A stretch of 64,000 bases of DNA from Bifidobacterium mongoliense DSM 21395. GTDB lineage: Bacteria > Actinomycetota > Actinomycetes > Actinomycetales > Bifidobacteriaceae. Under the pieces are notes generated by a model. That model was given only the letters and a program-made list of their open reading frames with translations, did no database searches and was not told the origin of the DNA. The DNA lies in the NCBI RefSeq assembly GCF_000741285.1, contig NZ_JGZE01000011.1:62113-126112 (forward strand), given 5' to 3'. Below, in pieces: positions 27,534 to 39,563 of the stretch. Each line of letters begins with the position of its first letter. Position 1 is the stretch's first letter. The translations under genes and the position numbers were made by a program.

Positions 27534-27614
27534 AGGTTCGCGCCGCCGGGGTGGGGCCGAGTTGGCGCAGGCACAGGGCAAGATGCAGGAATAGGTTCGC
27601 GCCGCCGGGGTGGG
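27534..27614. repeat. 22-bp direct repeat, two copies
   Basis: A 22-base sequence beginning AGGTTCGCGCC and ending GGGGTGGG occurs at 27534-27555 and again, identically, at 27593-27614, 59 bp apart. It lies in gene-free DNA between the 21-bp array and a 17-bp tandem repeat. Confidence 0.75.
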
Positions 27615-27678
27615 ATCCCAGGTTTTTAGGGCGGAGTGCATATTGCCGCGGACTTAGCGGGTGACGATGTGACTTACC

Positions 27679-27741
27679 GGTTCACGCGACGCGACGGTTC
27701 ACGCGACGCGACGGTTCACGCGACGCGACGGTTCACGCGAC
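27679..27741. repeat. 17-bp tandem repeat, 3.7 copies
   Basis: The unit GGTTCACGCGACGCGAC is repeated at 27679-27695, 27696-27712 and 27713-27729, with a 12-base partial copy to 27741. The copies are identical, so the array is young or kept uniform. No coding frame is evident. AT-rich sequence with further inverted repeats follows (27901-27980). Confidence 0.88.
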
Positions 27742-27857
27742 TATCGGGACTCCACGACTCGAAACGTTCATAAGACTCACGTGAATCGCACGAAGCATTA
27801 CGATGCATACGGCGCAGCGATTCACACCGCTCACACGACGACATACACAAAACGAAA

Positions 27858-27882
27858 CGGGCATCGATATCGTCGATGCCCG
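27858..27882 (-). terminator. Intrinsic terminator downstream of secG
   Basis: CGGGCATCGA (27858-27867) pairs with TCGATGCCCG (27873-27882) around a 5-base loop. On the minus strand it is followed by a T-rich tail (TTTCGTTTTG). It lies about 100 bp past the secG stop and fits a rho-independent terminator of the tpiA-secG transcript. Confidence 0.85.
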
Positions 27883-27981
27883 CCATAGTAGTGCCGATGG
27901 AGTGGATAAATCGGCTGAAGTGATAATCAACTGATTTATGATTAGCTGAGTGGATAATCAGTTAATCAGCTAACTGGATAA

Positions 27982-28239
27982 TCACCCGAGATTGAACCGT
28001 GACATGAGATCGAGCCCGATGGCCACGGCCACCCACAGGACCGCGATGATCACAGTCCAGCGGTTGAGGTTCTTCTCCGCGACGCCTGACGTGCCGGCAT
28101 TCTGGGTGAGCCCGCCACCGAACATGTCGGACAGGCCGCCACCCTTGCCCTTGTGCATAAGAATCAACAAGGTGAGCAGCAGACTGAAGATAACGATTAC
28201 GACGCGAAGCACCAGCTTCACTATGACCATGGCTGACAC
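27982..28239 (-). CDS. secG: Protein-export membrane protein SecG
   Basis: SecG is the small third subunit of the SecYEG translocon. The 85-residue protein has two transmembrane helices, about residues 5-26 and 60-80. They are joined by a cytoplasmic loop with the conserved KGKGGGLSDMFGGG motif. A GTG start at 28239 is preferred because GGAGG lies seven bases upstream; the ATG three codons later (28230) would be too far from it. It follows tpiA after 109 bp on the same strand, a common actinobacterial arrangement (pgk-tpiA-secG). An AT-rich region follows the stop. Confidence 0.93.
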   Translation of the reverse strand: MSAMVIVKLVLRVVIVIFSLLLTLLILMHKGKGGGLSDMFGGGLTQNAGTSGVAEKNLNRWTVIIAVLWVAVAIGLDLMSRFNLG

Positions 28240-28348
28240 GGACGAACCTCCATAACGACGATACTTCTGCAAGGATACCCCAAGGTGCCGGACCAACGGG
28301 CCGACCCGGCGTGATTCGTGCGGCATGTTTCACACGGGATGCACGACA

Positions 28349-29143
28349 TCAGCGGGTGGTCTTTACGGTGAGGCGGGCGATGCGCGCCAATTCCTCGACG
28401 TCGAGCGAGGCCCCGCCTATGAGGAAGCCGTCGACATCCGGTTCGGCGATGATCTGCGTGCAGTTCTTCGAGGTCACCGAACCACCGTAGAGGATGCGCA
28501 CCACCTCGGCGACATGCGGGCCAAAGGTATCCCTGAGATCGTCACGTATCGCCTTCGCCGCGTCCTGTGCGGTCTGCGGAGTGGCCACCATCCCCGTGCC
28601 GATCGCCCATACGGGTTCGTAGGCAACGATCAGGCGCGCGGCCTCCTCGTCGGACAGGTCGCGCGTGACGTCGTGCGCCTGGCCCACGGCGAACTCCAGT
28701 TCGATGCCCTGGCGGCGTTCTTCGAAGCTCTCCCCCAGGCAAAGGATCGGCTGCATGCCGGCAGCGAGCACGGCGCGCACTTGGTCGACGATGTTGGCGT
28801 CGTCCTCCGGATGGTATTTACGGCGTTCGGAATGCCCCACGATGACGTAGCGGCATCCCAGACGAGCCAGCATATCGGCGGAGACATCCCCGGTGAACGC
28901 CCCTTGGGTGGTTACGGAGACAGATTGGGCGCCGTACGTGATATGCAGATGGTCGGCCTCGACGAGCACCTGCACGCTGCGCAGTGCCGTGAAGGCGGGG
29001 AACAGCGACACTTCGCAACGCCGGTAGTCGAACTTCGCGTCGCGAAGCAGCCAGGCGAACTTCTGCACGAAATAGGTTGCCTCGAGATGATCGAAATTCA
29101 TCTTCCAGTTACCCGCAACCAATGGAACGCGCGTCGCGCTCAT
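28349..29143 (-). CDS. tpiA: Triosephosphate isomerase
   Basis: This enzyme interconverts dihydroxyacetone phosphate and glyceraldehyde 3-phosphate. The 264-residue protein has the substrate Lys in GNWKMN, the catalytic His in VIVGHSERR, the catalytic Glu in YEPVWAIGTG and the phosphate loop in LYGGSVTSKN. It is complete and of normal length. An 18-bp hairpin separates it from pgk, so it may have its own promoter or depend on partial read-through. Confidence 0.97.
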   Translation of the reverse strand: MSATRVPLVAGNWKMNFDHLEATYFVQKFAWLLRDAKFDYRRCEVSLFPAFTALRSVQVLVEADHLHITYGAQSVSVTTQGAFTGDVSADMLARLGCRYVIVGHSERRKYHPEDDANIVDQVRAVLAAGMQPILCLGESFEERRQGIELEFAVGQAHDVTRDLSDEEAARLIVAYEPVWAIGTGMVATPQTAQDAAKAIRDDLRDTFGPHVAEVVRILYGGSVTSKNCTQIIAEPDVDGFLIGGASLDVEELARIARLTVKTTR

Positions 29144-29208
29144 GCCCCGCCCCTGTCTTTCCTGTACCGCGGCCGTATCGCTCCTGCGATATGACTATCA
29201 TGCTAGCA

Positions 29209-29274
29209 GACCGGCGTAGCCGGGTCGCAACCTCGAAGGCTTGAAGCCCCGGTCGTGACCCGGCTACGCCGGTC
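29209..29274 (-). terminator. Hairpin between pgk and tpiA
   Basis: The 18-base arms 29209-29226 and 29257-29274 are perfectly complementary, with a 30-base loop. The structure begins 7 bp past the pgk stop. No T-run follows. It may terminate or attenuate pgk transcription before tpiA, or stabilise the pgk 3' end. Confidence 0.75.
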
Positions 29275-29281
29275 GCTTATG

Positions 29282-30487
29282 CTACTCCAGAACCGACAGG
29301 CCCGGGAGCGTCTTGCCTTCGAGGAACTCGAGCGAGGCGCCGCCACCTGTGGAGATGTGCGAGAAGCCGTCCTCCGGGAAATGCATGTTGCGCACCGCGG
29401 ATGCGGAGTCGCCGCCGCCGACGATCGTGAAGGCGCCTGCGGCCGTCGCGTCGACCAGCGCCTGGGCCACGGCCCGGGTGCCTTCGGCGAACTGCGGGAC
29501 CTCGAAGACGCCCATCGGCCCGTTCCAGACAACCGTGCGGGAATCGACGATCTTGTCGTGGAAGAGCTTGGCGGACTTCGGTCCGATGTCGAGTCCCATC
29601 TTGTCGGTGGGTATGGCGGCGGCGTCGACGACCTCGGGGTTGACCGGGGTGTCGCCCGCCGGGAACCCGGCGTTGACGACGATGTCGACGGGCAGTACGA
29701 GTTCGATGCCGTTGCGCTCGGCTGTTTCGATGTAGCCCTTGACCTTCTCGAGCTGGTCCTCCTCGAGCAGGGAGGTGCCGACCTCATAGCCCTTGGCCTT
29801 GAGGAAGGTGTAGGTCATGCCGCCGCCGATGATGAGGCGGTTGGCCTTGGTGAGCAGGTTCTCGATGACACCGAGCTTGTCGGAGACCTTGGAACCGCCG
29901 AGCACGACGGTCAGCGGGCGCTGGGGGTTGTCGGTCGCCTTGGACAGTGCCGTGACCTCCTTTTCGACCAGCAGTCCGGCCGCCGAAGGCAGGTCGGCAG
30001 CCACGTCGTAGTTCGATCCCTGGGCGCGGTGCACGACACCGAAGCCGTCGGAGACGAAGACGTCCGCCAGAGCGGCGAGTTTCTTGGCGTAGCCCGCGCG
30101 GACGGCGGCGTCCTTGCTGGTCTCCTCGGGATTGAACCTGACGTTCTCGAGCATGACCACGTCGCCGTCGGCCATGCCGGCCACGGCGGCCTGGGCGGCC
30201 GGACCGTAGGTGTCGGCGGCCAGCGGGACCGTGATACCGAGCAATTCGCCGAGGCGGGCCGCGACGGGTGCCAGGGTAAGGTCGGGGACGACCTTGCCCT
30301 TCGGACGGCCGAGATGGGCCATCAGGATGACCTTGGCACCTTGCTCGCGCAATGCCTTGATCGTAGGCAGGGCGGCCTTGATGCGGCCGTCATCGGTGAT
30401 CGTCGTGCCGTCTAGCGGGACGTTGAAGTCCGCACGCACCAGCACACGCTTGCCCTGGAGATTGCCGAGATCCTTGAGAGTCTTCAT
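29282..30487 (-). CDS. pgk: Phosphoglycerate kinase
   Basis: Pgk transfers the acyl phosphate of 1,3-bisphosphoglycerate to ADP, an ATP-generating step below the bifid shunt. The 401-residue protein starts MKTLKDLGNLQGKRVLVRADFN, has the substrate motifs RADFNVPL and HLGRPKG, the hinge LGGSKVSDK and the nucleotide loop GGGDSASAV. The start follows AAAGGA. It has the C-ending codon bias of a highly expressed gene. gapA is not in the window. Confidence 0.97.
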   Translation of the reverse strand: MKTLKDLGNLQGKRVLVRADFNVPLDGTTITDDGRIKAALPTIKALREQGAKVILMAHLGRPKGKVVPDLTLAPVAARLGELLGITVPLAADTYGPAAQAAVAGMADGDVVMLENVRFNPEETSKDAAVRAGYAKKLAALADVFVSDGFGVVHRAQGSNYDVAADLPSAAGLLVEKEVTALSKATDNPQRPLTVVLGGSKVSDKLGVIENLLTKANRLIIGGGMTYTFLKAKGYEVGTSLLEEDQLEKVKGYIETAERNGIELVLPVDIVVNAGFPAGDTPVNPEVVDAAAIPTDKMGLDIGPKSAKLFHDKIVDSRTVVWNGPMGVFEVPQFAEGTRAVAQALVDATAAGAFTIVGGGDSASAVRNMHFPEDGFSHISTGGGASLEFLEGKTLPGLSVLE

Positions 30488-30588
30488 AGATATCCTTTCC
30501 TAACCGTCCGATCGAGCGTCGCCGCTGACCGTCCGGGAAGAGTCCGACGTGATGTACGCCACACTGATGATACAAGCCGCAATGAACA

Positions 30589-30623
30589 AGGCGCCCGCGG
30601 CGCGGGATGCGTCACGGGCGCCT
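30589..30623 (-). terminator. Intrinsic terminator downstream of whiA
   Basis: AGGCGCCCG (30589-30597) pairs with CGGGCGCCT (30615-30623). On the minus strand the stem is followed by TGTTCATTG. It lies 23 bp past the whiA stop, so pgk probably has a separate promoter in 30488-30588. Confidence 0.75.
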
Positions 30624-30645
30624 GGGGCAAGCGGTGTTCGTCGGT

Positions 30646-31593
30646 TCAGTCGTTCTGCATGCGTGCCTTGCGCGTTTTGTCGCTCAGCTGCAGGAGACGC
30701 CGGATGCGGCCGGCGATGGCGTCCTTCGTGATGGGCGGATCCGCGAGGCGGCCGAGTTCCTCCAAGCTCGCATCGGGGTGGTTCAGACGCAGTTGACCGG
30801 CGTTCTTGAGATTGTCGGGCATGTCGTCGCCCAGTATCTCGAAAGCCTTGCGCACCTTCTCCCCCGCCTCCGCGGCGGCCTTGGCGCTGCGGCGCATGTT
30901 GGCGTCATCGAAGTTGGCGAGGCGGTTCGCCTTGCCTCTCGCTTCGCCGTCCGAACGCTTGCCGGTCCATTCTCGCGCCGAACGGGAGGCCCCCATGATG
31001 ATGAGCATGCGTTCGATGGCGTCGGGGTCGCGTAACGTGACCCGCTCCGAGCTGCGTACCTGTCGGGCCCTCGCACTGATGCCCAGTCTGCGGGCGGCCC
31101 CCTGCAGGGCCAGTGCGGTCTCGTGGGTTGGGCAGATGATCTCCAGGTAGCTGGCCTTGCCCGGGTCCGAGATGGCGCCTCGAGCGAGGAAGGCACCGCG
31201 CCAGGCTGCCTTGATCTGTGCGATGTTACCGCTCACGATATCGGCGGGCAGGCCCTTGACCAGACGCATGCGGCGGTCGAGCAGCCCCGTCTGCAGGGCC
31301 AGTGCGGTGGCCCCCCGTTCCACGAAGACGTCATAGCGCCGGACGACGCCGCCCGGTGTCTGTCGTGCTGCCTCCCGGACCACGGCCTCCTTCTGGAAGT
31401 ACGCCGTGATGGTTCGCTCGAGCCAGGATGCCGCCGCGGGAGAATCGAATTGTGCCCGTATGATCGCCTGGTTGTTCACGGGTCGCAACCCGCCGCCAAA
31501 ACGCATCATCGCCGAGGCCTGCGCCATTTTTGCAGCCGGCGAATCGTTGTCGATTGCAGCGAGTTCGTCTTTGACATCGTCGAGAAGTGCCAA
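30646..31593 (-). CDS. whiA: WhiA-family DNA-binding protein (sporulation/cell-division regulator homologue)
   Basis: WhiA couples a degenerate LAGLIDADG homing-endonuclease fold to a C-terminal helix-turn-helix. In streptomycetes it activates sporulation genes; in non-sporulating Gram-positives it is linked to cell division. The product begins (TTG) [15 protein letters not shown], the normal WhiA N-terminus, and has [23 protein letters not shown] in the middle. It ends with an HTH containing [25 protein letters not shown]. The TTG at 31593 lies seven bases after AGGAGG; the 42 upstream codons do not look like WhiA. The 315-residue length is typical. It follows rapZ, but the yvcK gene that often lies between the two is absent. 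Confidence 0.92.
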   Translation of the reverse strand: MALLDDVKDELAAIDNDSPAAKMAQASAMMRFGGGLRPVNNQAIIRAQFDSPAAASWLERTITAYFQKEAVVREAARQTPGGVVRRYDVFVERGATALALQTGLLDRRMRLVKGLPADIVSGNIAQIKAAWRGAFLARGAISDPGKASYLEIICPTHETALALQGAARRLGISARARQVRSSERVTLRDPDAIERMLIIMGASRSAREWTGKRSDGEARGKANRLANFDDANMRRSAKAAAEAGEKVRKAFEILGDDMPDNLKNAGQLRLNHPDASLEELGRLADPPITKDAIAGRIRRLLQLSDKTRKARMQND

Positions 31594-31760
31594 GAACCGA
31601 CCTCCTACTTCCCTTATATTCCGTGCCCGGACTGATTCATGAAACGCCGTACCGGGCTTTTGCCACGGCTTTCTGTGATATCGAATGTGTTGGACAAGAC
31701 CATCGTAAGCATCCAGCATACGAACATGATTATCTCACGCTCCGACCCCGCCCACGTTCT

Positions 31761-32714
31761 TCATGCGACGTCCGGATGCTGTCGCCGATGCAGTTCCCGC
31801 GCCGATACGGTCACGGATAGGCCATGCTTGCGCAGCCGCTTCGCGAGTGCGTCGCTCATGGCCACGGAGCGGTGCTGGCCGCCGGTGCATCCGATCGCTA
31901 TCGTCACGAAATGCTTGTCCTCGCGGGCGTACCCTCGTATCGCGATGAGCACGGCCTTCTCGTAGGCGTCGAGGAACTCCGTGGCCCCCTCGCTGCCGAG
32001 GACGTAGTCGCTCACCGGGGCGTCCTGACCGTTGAGTTCACGGAGGTTGGGTACCCAGAAGGGGTTCGGCAGGAACCGGACATCGGCCACGAAATCCGCG
32101 TCCAGAGGGACGCCGTATTTGAATCCGAAGCTGAAGATATGCACGGCGACGGTTGAAGGACCCGAACCGAGCAGCGCTTCGTACAACGTCGTCGAGAGCT
32201 GGTGGATGCTCAGATTGGAGGTGTCGATGACCGAATCGGCGCGCTCCTTGAGGTTGGACAGCAGCTCCCGCTCCTCCATGATGCCGTCGATGAGGCGGTT
32301 GCCATGCTGCAGGGGATGCGGGCGTCGTACCGATTCGTAGCGCTTGATGAGGACCTCGTTGCTGGCGTCGAGGAACAGGATGCGCGTCTTGACGCCCAGA
32401 TCGTCGAGATGGCTGAGCACGGCCGAAAGATCGTCGAAGTAGCTGCGTGACCGCACGTCGATGACGGCGGCGAGCCGGTGGACCTTGGAAGCGGACGCCG
32501 TCATCATGTCCACCAGCGGTACGAGCAGTTTCGGCGGCATGTTGTCGACCACATACCAGCCCATGTCCTCCACGCTGTCCGCGGCGCGCGATCGCCCCGC
32601 CCCGCTCATGCCCGTGATGAGGAGCACCTCGAATTCATCGGCCGGTTTCGGGTCGTCGGGCCGCTCGCCACGCCGCACCGCTCCGGTGCCGCGTTCCTTC
32701 CCTGCATCCGCCAT
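31761..32714 (-). CDS. rapZ: RNase adapter protein RapZ-like, nucleotide-binding
   Basis: The P-loop reads ITGMSGAGRS, with Arg in place of Lys as in other actinobacterial members. It is followed by EDMGWYVVDNMPP, LDASNEVLIKRYESVRRPHPL, and the C-terminal domain with FSFGFKYGVPLDAD and IAIGCTGGQHRSV. In Enterobacteria RapZ guides RNase E to GlmZ and senses glucosamine 6-phosphate; that circuit is unlikely here and the actinobacterial role is unknown. The ATG at 32714 begins two bases after the aroE stop; a GTG at 32720 overlapping aroE is an alternative. The 317-residue product has a basic, low-complexity N-terminus of about 25 residues before the P-loop domain. Confidence 0.9.
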   Translation of the reverse strand: MADAGKERGTGAVRRGERPDDPKPADEFEVLLITGMSGAGRSRAADSVEDMGWYVVDNMPPKLLVPLVDMMTASASKVHRLAAVIDVRSRSYFDDLSAVLSHLDDLGVKTRILFLDASNEVLIKRYESVRRPHPLQHGNRLIDGIMEERELLSNLKERADSVIDTSNLSIHQLSTTLYEALLGSGPSTVAVHIFSFGFKYGVPLDADFVADVRFLPNPFWVPNLRELNGQDAPVSDYVLGSEGATEFLDAYEKAVLIAIRGYAREDKHFVTIAIGCTGGQHRSVAMSDALAKRLRKHGLSVTVSARELHRRQHPDVA

Positions 32715-32716
32715 GC

Positions 32717-33706
32717 TCACATTGCCTCCCATAACGCTGTTCTCATTGCATTCTCCAGTACGACGTCGACCTCGTGCCCATCCGTCGGTGAGAATCCCTC
32801 CCGGGGCCATGACACGGTTCTCGGATCCCCGCCGCGACTCGTCGCCGTCATACGATGCACCTGACCGATCGCCTGATACAGCAACATCTCCTCGCCGCCA
32901 ATGCTCAGGCCGCCGGCCTGCGACCACCTGTGGCCCAACAGGCTGGGATGGGGGTCGTATGCCACGTCCAGCAGCATCGCGCCGCGCTTCGGTGTGAGGG
33001 GAGCCGTTCCGTCCTGTGCGGTCACATTCCCGGTCGTCTCAGGGGCGACGCGCCGGGCCAGGGGGTCCGCCGCATGGGCGGGCAGGGTGCTGATGACAAT
33101 ATCGGCTTCGGCGATGCATCGTAGTGACCCGTCCAGCACCGTCGTTTCCAGCGTCATCCGGTCCGAGCGCTGCCGTGCGAAGTCGCGCAGCGTCGTCCTC
33201 GATTCGGGATGCCGCGCCGCGACGACGACATGCAGGTCGCGTGCCATCATGCTGACGGCGGCCAAGGCGGACAAGGCGGTGTTGCCGTTGCCGAGGATGA
33301 CCACGTCAAGGCGATCGCCGACCGGTTGTACGCTCCCCCGGCTGTGTTCCCGGGCATGGGACAGGGCCAGACGAATCCCGTCGACATCGGTGTTGAACAG
33401 GAGCGGCCCATCATCCCCTCCGAGGACCACGGTGTTTGCCACGCGCAGTTCGCTGCTCCATCGATCGCATGGGGTGCCAAGAGTCATGACGGTGCGTTTG
33501 AGGGGCATGGTCAGGCTCAGCCCCGCCCACCCGTCATCAAGCGCCGACAGGAAGGCGGGCAGCCCATCCTCGTCCATTTCGATGCGATCGTAGCGCCATC
33601 CCCTCAGGTCGAGCACCCGGTACGCGGCCTGATGCAGGACCGGGGACAACGAATGCCCAATCGGCTTGCCCAGCACGGCGCAACGACGGTTTTCGTCAAT
33701 GGGCAT
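32717..33706 (-). CDS. aroE: Shikimate dehydrogenase
   Basis: AroE reduces 3-dehydroshikimate with NADPH in aromatic amino acid synthesis. The 329-residue protein has the shikimate-binding KPIGHSLSPVLHQAAY, the catalytic Lys in LTMPLKRTVM, and a Rossmann domain with VILGNGNTALSALAAV in place of the usual GxGGxG. It also has DVAYDPHPSLL and, at the C-terminus, GEEMLLYQAIGQVH. It is about 40 residues longer than E. coli AroE. The start MPIDENRRCAVLG at 33706 follows GAGAGGAG; an upstream ATG at 33730 lacks such a site. It lies between uvrC and rapZ, as in other bifidobacteria. A quinate/shikimate dehydrogenase variant cannot be excluded. Confidence 0.92.
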   Translation of the reverse strand: MPIDENRRCAVLGKPIGHSLSPVLHQAAYRVLDLRGWRYDRIEMDEDGLPAFLSALDDGWAGLSLTMPLKRTVMTLGTPCDRWSSELRVANTVVLGGDDGPLLFNTDVDGIRLALSHAREHSRGSVQPVGDRLDVVILGNGNTALSALAAVSMMARDLHVVVAARHPESRTTLRDFARQRSDRMTLETTVLDGSLRCIAEADIVISTLPAHAADPLARRVAPETTGNVTAQDGTAPLTPKRGAMLLDVAYDPHPSLLGHRWSQAGGLSIGGEEMLLYQAIGQVHRMTATSRGGDPRTVSWPREGFSPTDGHEVDVVLENAMRTALWEAM

Positions 33707-33759
33707 GACGCGCTCCTCTCCCCACGGCATCCAGAGCCGTGGTCTCCACCGGCCCCATG

Positions 33760-36293
33760 CTACTCGGCGCGATGCAATGCCTGATGTATCGTCTCGGCCC
33801 GGCTGCGGCCGATGCCGTCGACCCGCTCGAGGTCCTCCACGCTCGCCTTACGCAACTCCCTGACGGAGCCGAAAGCGGCCAGGAGCCGTTTCTGGTAGGC
33901 GATGCCGATGCCCGGTATGTCATCGAACGCCGATCGCAGCGATCCCTTCCTGCGCACCTGACGGTGGTAGGTGATGGCGAACCGGTGCGCCTCGTCGCGG
34001 ACCCGCTGCAACAGATACATGCCTTCGGACTGACGTTTGAGGATGATCGGGTATTCGTCATCGGGCACCCACACCTCCTCGAGACGCTTCGCCAAACCGC
34101 ATACGGCCACATCGTGCACGCCGCTGTCGTGCAACGCGCGGGCCGCCGCCAGGACCTGGGGCCTGCCGCCATCCACCACGATGAGGTTCGGGGTGTAAGC
34201 GAAGTGATGCGGGGCGGCGTTCTGGGCCACCACTCTGTCGCCCAGTTCCGCGCCGTGGCCTCGCCTCCGGTCGTCCGCTGTGGATCGCTCTGTGCGCTCA
34301 TTCCCGTGGCTGACAACTCCGGTGCCGGCAGCGACTGTGCCGGTTGTGCCGTTCCCGGTTGTGCCGTCACTGGTCACGCTGGGCGATGCGGCGGCTTTCG
34401 CCGTGCCGATCGCCGCCGGGCCACCGTTGGCACGCCGCGGTTCGGGCGCCGACCCCCCGTGTCCGATGCTCTCACCGGAATCACCGGCTATATTGCCGTG
34501 CTTGAACCGTCGGGTCAGCGTCTCGTACATGGCGCTCAGATCGTCGAGCGCCCCCTTGCCGTCCTCGCCGCGGATGGCGAAACGACGGTATTCGGATTTT
34601 CGGGCCACGGCGTCCTCGAACACCACCATGGAGGCGACCTGGAAGGCGCCGCCGATCGTGTTCGAGATGTCGTAGCATTCGATGCGTAACGGCGCCTGTT
34701 TGAGCCCCAGGGCCCGGGCGACGTCGTTCATGGCCTCGGTCCTGGCGCCCAGGTCGGCGATGCGGTTCATCTTGCTGCGTTGCAGGGCCTGCGCGGCGTT
34801 TTCGTTGGCGCGCTCCATGAGGGTGTGCTTCTCCCCCCGGCTCGCGACGTGGATGGCGACGTTGGCCCCGCGCAGGCCGCGCAGCCACTGTTCGAGCTGG
34901 GCCCGGTGCGCGGGCTCGACGGGCACGATGATCTCCGGTGGCACCGGGGATATCGGGGCGAGCAGGTCGGCGCGTCCGGTCTGCTCCTGGCGTTCGCGCC
35001 GTGACCTGGTCGCCTGGGCCCGGGCCGTGGCGTCGGTGGCGGTCAGGGATTGCGTGGACCCGACCGCGTCGCGTTGCTGGGAGATGGTGATGGTGCCGGG
35101 AGTGGACAGCGCCGGGCTCGGGTCGATGCTGGCGTCAGGATCACGTCCGTTCCCCTGTTGTGCGGTGCCGTCACGGTCGTCCGGGAGGTTCGCGTCGTCC
35201 GTGACGGCAGCGTCTTGGTACAGGGGCCGTGGCGTCGGCGGCGGCGAGGGGATGTTGAGCGGCAACGCCGGTCGTTCGGCGTCGCGATCCTTGGTCAGAT
35301 CGGTGTACACCTGCACGATGAGATCGGCCATGAGATCGGCGTCGGCGATGTCCTCGACCCGCTCGACGCTCCAGTTGCGTTCCCCCCGTATCGATCCCGC
35401 CCTGACGAAGAACGCGTGGATCGAGGCCTCGAGTTCGTCGCTGCGCAGGCCGAAGACGTCGATGTCCGTGTCGGAATCGAAGACGACGGCGTTCTGTTCG
35501 CCGACGGTTCGCAGCATGGCGATCTGATCACGCAGGCGCGCCGCGCGCTCGAATTCGAGGTCTGCGCTCGCCCGCTTCATGTCCTGGGTGAGCTGGCGGA
35601 TGAAACTCGGTCCGAGCCGCCCCGTCAGCACGCCCACCAGCCGCTCGCAGTCGCGGCGGTGCTCGTCGAGTCCGATGCGACCCACGCACGGTGCCGAACA
35701 CTTGCCGATGGAGGCGAGCAGGCACGGGCGACCCGACAGCTTGGCCCGGTTGAACACCGCCGGGGTGCAGGAGCGCACCGGGAAGGTCTTGAGCAGCATG
35801 TCCAGGGAATGGCGCAGGTCCCACACTTTCGCGTAGGGGCCAAAGTACCGGGTGTCATGCCGCTTGCGGTTGCGCGTCACCCACACCCTGGGCACCTCCT
35901 CCCCCACGGAGACGGCGAGGTAGGGGTAGGTCTTGTCGTCGCGGAACACGACGTTGAACCGGGGGTCGAACTCCTTGATCCACGTGTACTCCAAGGTGAG
36001 CGCCTCGAGCTCGGTGCCGACGACCGTCCATTCCAGGCTGCGTGCCGTGAGCACCATGGTCTGGGTGCGTGGATGCAGCTGCTGCAGCGGCTGGAAGTAG
36101 TTGGTCAGCCGGTTGCGCAGGTTCTTGGCCTTGCCCACGTAGATGACGCGGCCCTCGGCGTCCCTCCACTTGTAGACGCCTGGTTTGGCGGGGATGTCGC
36201 CGGTCTTGGGTCTGAACAGGTCGCGTGAATCGCCGAGTTGTTTGGCGGTCTTGCGCCATTCACCCGGGCTGTGCCGTTCGAAGACGCCGTGGC

Positions 36294-36297
<4 letters not shown>
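33760..36297 (-). CDS. uvrC: Excinuclease ABC subunit C
   Basis: UvrC makes both incisions in nucleotide excision repair. The 845-residue protein has the GIY-YIG nuclease domain ([21 protein letters not shown], about 40-60) and the Cys region [10 protein letters not shown] (199-208). The UVR motif [13 protein letters not shown] comes next (246-258), then the RNase-H-like domain with [13 protein letters not shown] (538-550) and [12 protein letters not shown] (704-715), and tandem helix-hairpin-helix motifs to the end. It is roughly 150-200 residues longer than usual because of two low-complexity inserts, about 350-448 (Pro/Asp/Thr-rich) and 603-690 (Gly/Thr/Ala-rich). The ATG overlaps the uvrA stop by ATGA, so it shares the SOS-controlled uvrA transcript. 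Confidence 0.96.
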
Positions 36298-39344
<3,047 letters not shown>

Positions 39345-39376
39345 CGTGCTCAGGATACCGCATATCGAGGCAACGT

Positions 39377-39392
39377 TCGAACAGTTGTTCGA
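39377..39392. promoter_or_regulatory. LexA (SOS) box ahead of uvrA-uvrC
   Basis: TCGAACAGTTGTTCGA fits TCGAAC-N4-GTTCGA and is the exact reverse complement of the box ahead of ruvA (8534-8549). It lies 33 bp upstream of the uvrA start and 170 bp upstream of the divergent ABC-F gene. Confidence 0.9.
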
Positions 39393-39563
39393 TTCCGGTC
39401 GTTCCGTGGTCCGATTCGCACCCCATGCGTATCATGGTCGTTTGGATTCTGTGCCGGCCGGGTCTCCGGCCGCACAATTGCGGCGATACGCCGGACGGAT
39501 GCGGCGCACGGCGTCGCGTGCTTCGGCGGACAGCCATCATACGGAAGGACGATTGGGCAGGGC

